From Bretschneidera sinensis (lineage: Eukaryota; Streptophyta; Magnoliopsida; Brassicales; Akaniaceae), in assembly GCA_023935145.1 (NCBI GenBank), contig CM043699.1:144071036-144135035 (forward strand): DNA of 64,000 nucleotides. The letters are read 5' to 3'. Each line of letters begins with the position of its first letter. The stretch's first letter is position 1. Position numbers and translations under genes: made by a program. Under the pieces are notes generated by a model. It was given only the letters and a program-made list of their open reading frames with translations. It did not search any database and was not told the origin of the DNA. Shown here piece by piece: positions 61,101-64,000 of this stretch.

Positions 61101-61870
61101 ATTATGTGTCTAAATGGGTAGAGGCTGTCCCCTCAAGGACTAATGATCACAAAGTAGTTATCAAGTTTTTGCAGGCTAACATTTTTACTCGGTTTGGAAC
61201 TCCAAGAGCAATCATCAGTGATGGGGGCAGTCACTTTCATCATCGTTCTTTTGCCGAACTACTCCAAAAGAATGGGATCACTCATAAAGTTGGCACTGCA
61301 TATCATCCTCAAACCAGTGGCCAAGTGGAGATTAGTAACCGAGAGATCAAGGGAATATTAGAAAAGACTGTGAAGCCTAACCGGAAGGATTGGTCTCTAT
61401 GCCTAAATGATGCTCTATGGGCATATAGGACAGCTTATAAGACCCTAATAGGCATGTCTCCCTACCGTCTAGTTTTTGGAAAAGCATGCCATCTACCGGT
61501 GGAATTAGAACATCGAGCATATTGGGCCATAAAGCAGTTCAACTTTGACATGAAGCAAGCGGGTGAGAAAAGAAAGCTGCATCTAAATGAGCTTGAAGAA
61601 TTGAGATATGATGCCTATGAGAATGCAAAATTGTACAAGGAACGTACAAAAGTTTACCATGACAAAAAACTAGTATGGAAGGAGTTCCATGTAGGACAAA
61701 AAATGCTGCTATATGACTCACGATTAAGACAATTTCCAAGCAAGCTCAAATCCAGATGGTACGGTCCATACATGGTCACTAAGGTCTTCCCTCATGGTGC
61801 ATTAGAAGTCTGTGGCCCAAGCGGGAATCAGCCCTTTACAAAAATGGACACAGAGCTAAACCTTACTTGA
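58124..61870 (+). pseudogene. Athila-type Pol remnant (PR, RT, RNase H, IN)
   Basis: The protease region has LLDL-stop-AGVNLLPY, i.e. the active-site Gly codon changed to TGA near 58423. RT shows WRVCIDYRRLNK, CFLDGYSGYNQI and the catalytic FMDD (VFMDDFSVFG). Frameshifts lie near 59530-59545 and 59915-59935. RNase H has [12 protein letters not shown] and [11 protein letters not shown]. The integrase has zinc-binding [11 protein letters not shown], and DDE residues are visible in [17 protein letters not shown] and [16 protein letters not shown] at 60869-60871 splits RNase H from integrase. Catalytic residues are kept, but the reading frame is not. Confidence 0.92.
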
Positions 61871-62161
61871 CATTCAATTGCCTCCAAGAGATGAAGACTT
61901 GGCACTTGAAGAGGTTCAGTATACAGCAGACATACAGGCATTAGAGCCACAAGAGGTGGGCTCTAAGTGCCCCCTCCAAACAAATAACATGGTGACACTA
62001 GAGTGCTTGAGCAAGCGCAAATTTAATTACTCATACAGTTCAAGCAACTCTACGGAGGTTAGTGGTACTGAGGCCACTGACACATGATAAGTATGTATCA
62101 TTCCAAATTTATCATTTTTTAGTTAAAGGCACGTTTTTTCTTTTGTCTCATGCACACTACT

Positions 62162-62280
62162 TGCGATCGATCGCATCATCCAATGCGATCAAGCGCATGT
62201 GTGCGATCGAGCGTGTCTTTCCATATGCTCGAGCGCACAGATGCGATCAAACACACCTCACGTGCGATCAAGCGCACTCG
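62162..62280. repeat. GCGATCGAGCGCAC motif cluster C (pol to 3' ORF spacer)
   Basis: TGCGATCGATCGCATC, CCAATGCGATCAAGCGCA, GTGCGATCGAGCG and more, ending at GCGATCAAGCGCACTCG. Confidence 0.85.
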
Positions 62281-62715
62281 CGGCAGACAGTGGTTTCGCT
62301 ATAAGTCTGAAAATTCACTCACACTCAGACTCACACTCACTCACTCCCTCATCACTAATTACTCGCGCACTCGCGCTCAGAAACTCTCATTTGCACTTGC
62401 ACCACTCCCTCTCACCATTACCACACAGCATCATTCATCACCACTTCCATCTCCACCATCCTCTATCACCATCTATTGGCTCCATCACCGTCAACCACCA
62501 TTGCCTCCATTCCCATCCCCATTAATCCACAAGGTACTCTGCACACACACACAAATTTTAATAATAGAAACTACACAATGCATTCTACATATATGTTATT
62601 TTGTGTATGATTGTATGATTGTTCGTTTGCAGGGGGTTAGGAACGAGTTCCACACGTGCAAACCATAGCTTGTCTTTTTGGTGCACACAAGCTGTTCGAC
62701 GAAAAGCCTGTTTGT

Positions 62716-62796
62716 GTGCGATCGAGCACACGGTATCTGCGATCAAACGTATAGTCCAGTGTGCAATCGAGCGCACATCATTGAGATCGATCGCAA
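62716..62796. repeat. GCGATCGAGCGCAC motif cluster D (just before 3' ORF)
   Basis: GTGCGATCGAGCACAC, TGCGATCAAACG, GTGCAATCGAGCGCACA and GAGATCGATCGCA, 25 bp before the 3' ORF ATG. The palindromic GATCGATCGCA module comes last here instead of first. Confidence 0.85.
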
Positions 62797-62820
62797 ATCA
62801 GGCAGAACCTAGAACATAGC

Positions 62821-63948
62821 ATGTCAAGACCATCAGTTTCCACCTCCGGTGCATCCAGCAAACGTGCTTCATCATCTCGGCCCAGTATTGAGCAGTGCGA
62901 GCTTTTATTTGAGACCTCATTCGCCATCGATGATGTATTCCGACACATGGACGCCACTCAATGGGCCGTCCAAGAATTCTGACATCGAGGGTTGAAGAGG
63001 CTGTTTAAGCCGGTGTGTTCCACTGTCTACTCCCAGCTCGTGGTCCAGTTTTATGCGAGCCTCTCATTTGACTACAGCAGACTGGGAGTTCTCACTTCTT
63101 CAGTCCAGGGCACGTCCATCGAGGTGACTAGTGCCGATATCGCTGCTGCTCTTCATTGCATCGATGAGTCCCCTCCTGAGGACACTGATATCGAGGAGCA
63201 ACCGGAGTCTTTTGCCCTGGCTGAGATCATCATGGACATGTGCACTGGTCAGTATGCCGACAGGCATAACAATGCGGCCAGCCAGTCCAAGTTGCCTCCA
63301 CGACTATGGCTTGCCGACACGATCCTACAGTGTAATGTGTGTCCCTTGGGGCACAAGATATAGCGGCGAGACTAGTTTCTCCAGACTTTATATGCCTTCC
63401 ACAGAGGCCACTGGTACTCCACTCCGGCTGTTATTTGGAGCCAGCTGCACAAGTTCTGGGATCACGTACATGGCCGTCAGACTACCACGGTTAATGCTTG
63501 CTGCCTCCCTTTCCCGTTCCTACTCTCTTCCATCCTCAAGAAGAAGAGGATTAAGGGGACCCACAGCAACGGACCAGTACGAGAGCATCCTTTCTTCGGG
63601 AGAGCTCAGTGGACACATATCATCTCGCATATGCCACGAGGACTCCCGGCACCCGCTCCAGTAGCTGAGAGAGTTGAGGAGGATCGCATGGAGACCGAGA
63701 CCCCGATCATTAGCCCAGTACATGAGGAGGACTATTCGGACATGGGACCCACCGAGTCCCAGCACTTTCTAGCTGAGCTGTCCTCCTTCCGAGGTGAGGC
63801 CTCCGCTGCTGCCACACTCGTACATCAGCGCATGGATAGTTTGGAGGCACGGTTAGCACACCAGGAGGCTATACGGCAGGCCATTCTTGATTGCCTACCT
63901 CCGACACCCGATACCTCTTCGACTGCACCACCTGATGATCAGCAGTGA
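62821..63948 (+). pseudogene. Athila-type additional 3' ORF (env-like position)
   Basis: One frame from ATG 62821 to TGA 63946-63948 (375 codons) is broken by TGA at 62980-62982 and TAGs at 63361-63363 and 63373-63375. It reads HRGLKRLFKPVCSTVYSQL, SADIAAALHC, RLWLADTILQCNVCPLGH and a C-terminal helical segment (VHQRMDSLEARLAHQEAIRQ). Position after integrase and the domain's look match the plant transposon protein found in Athila elements. No membrane segment or signal peptide is evident, so calling it an envelope is not supported here. Confidence 0.75.
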
Positions 63949-64000
63949 GAGGATACCACGTCTGGCTGAAGACGTTAAACTTAGCACTCATGGGAGGCAC

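Larger units (their letters stand above)
54995..64000 (+). mobile_element. Athila-type Ty3/Gypsy retrotransposon, truncated by window edge
   Basis: Order on the plus strand: 5' LTR (about 54995-56332), PBS-like TGGCGCCGTTGCCGGGGA (56339-56356), gag, protease, RT, RNase H, integrase (to 61870), then an extra 3' ORF (62821-63948). PR-RT-RH-IN order is Gypsy; the PBS and the additional post-pol ORF are hallmarks of the Athila lineage. The coding parts carry at least eight stops and two frameshifts, so the copy is dead. The 3' LTR is beyond the window. Confidence 0.9.

Noticed and set aside
62821..63948. True envelope gene
   Set aside because: No signal peptide or transmembrane segment is visible; only the position is env-like.

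Overview
The window is nuclear DNA of a flowering plant, most likely a eudicot. The evidence is intron-containing plant genes (ERF, ATL RING-H2, ETFB, group IVc bHLH, UMAMIT/WAT1-related, CASPL5B), plant Copia and Athila-type Gypsy retrotransposons, a hAT relic, AT-rich intergenic DNA and TA/ATT microsatellites. The species cannot be named from the sequence.

Layout. 1-3928: 5' part of a minus-strand Copia element (Copia-A) running off the left edge; its polyprotein frame is open except for one stop. 3929-10860: gene-free AT-rich DNA with a candidate solo LTR and about 3.6 kb of a degenerate ~98-bp tandem satellite that shows higher-order structure. 11918-12316: intact intronless ERF activator gene (minus). 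12317-18378: intergenic, with a 21-bp-stem hairpin, a decayed hAT transposon, a degenerate tRNA-Thr(UGU) copy and four G-boxes within 233 bp. 18379-22923: complete but dead Copia element (Copia-B) with 163-bp LTRs, no gag capsid region and a mutated RT active site. 24276-25331: ATL-type RING-H2 E3 ligase gene (plus). 26935-31288: five-exon ETFB (plus). 32953-36576: five-exon group IVc bHLH gene (plus) with a probable GC-AG intron. 37534-44801: UMAMIT/WAT1-related gene (minus), a pseudogene because a 5.16-kb Copia element (Copia-C, target duplication ACCAT) sits in exon 4 and exon 6 has a 1-bp frameshift. Copia-C carries a 1.5-kb internal inversion. 46431-47045: decayed LOB-domain (LBD) gene copy. 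49768-52852: three-exon CASPL5B membrane protein gene (minus) with a 113-bp duplication over its first 5' splice site. 54995-64000: Athila-type Gypsy element (plus) with LTR, PBS, gag-pol and the extra 3' ORF, riddled with stops and holding four clusters of a CpG-rich motif built on GCGATCGAGCGCAC.

The intact host genes are unrelated functionally: ethylene/jasmonate-type transcription, ubiquitylation, mitochondrial electron transfer, iron-response-type bHLH regulation, and a plasma-membrane CASP-like protein. There is no operon-like logic; the common theme is repeated transposon insertion and decay. No CRISPR, phage or bacterial feature is present. Several host reading frames have a non-ATG codon in frame upstream; starts were set at the first ATG that agrees with the known protein family.
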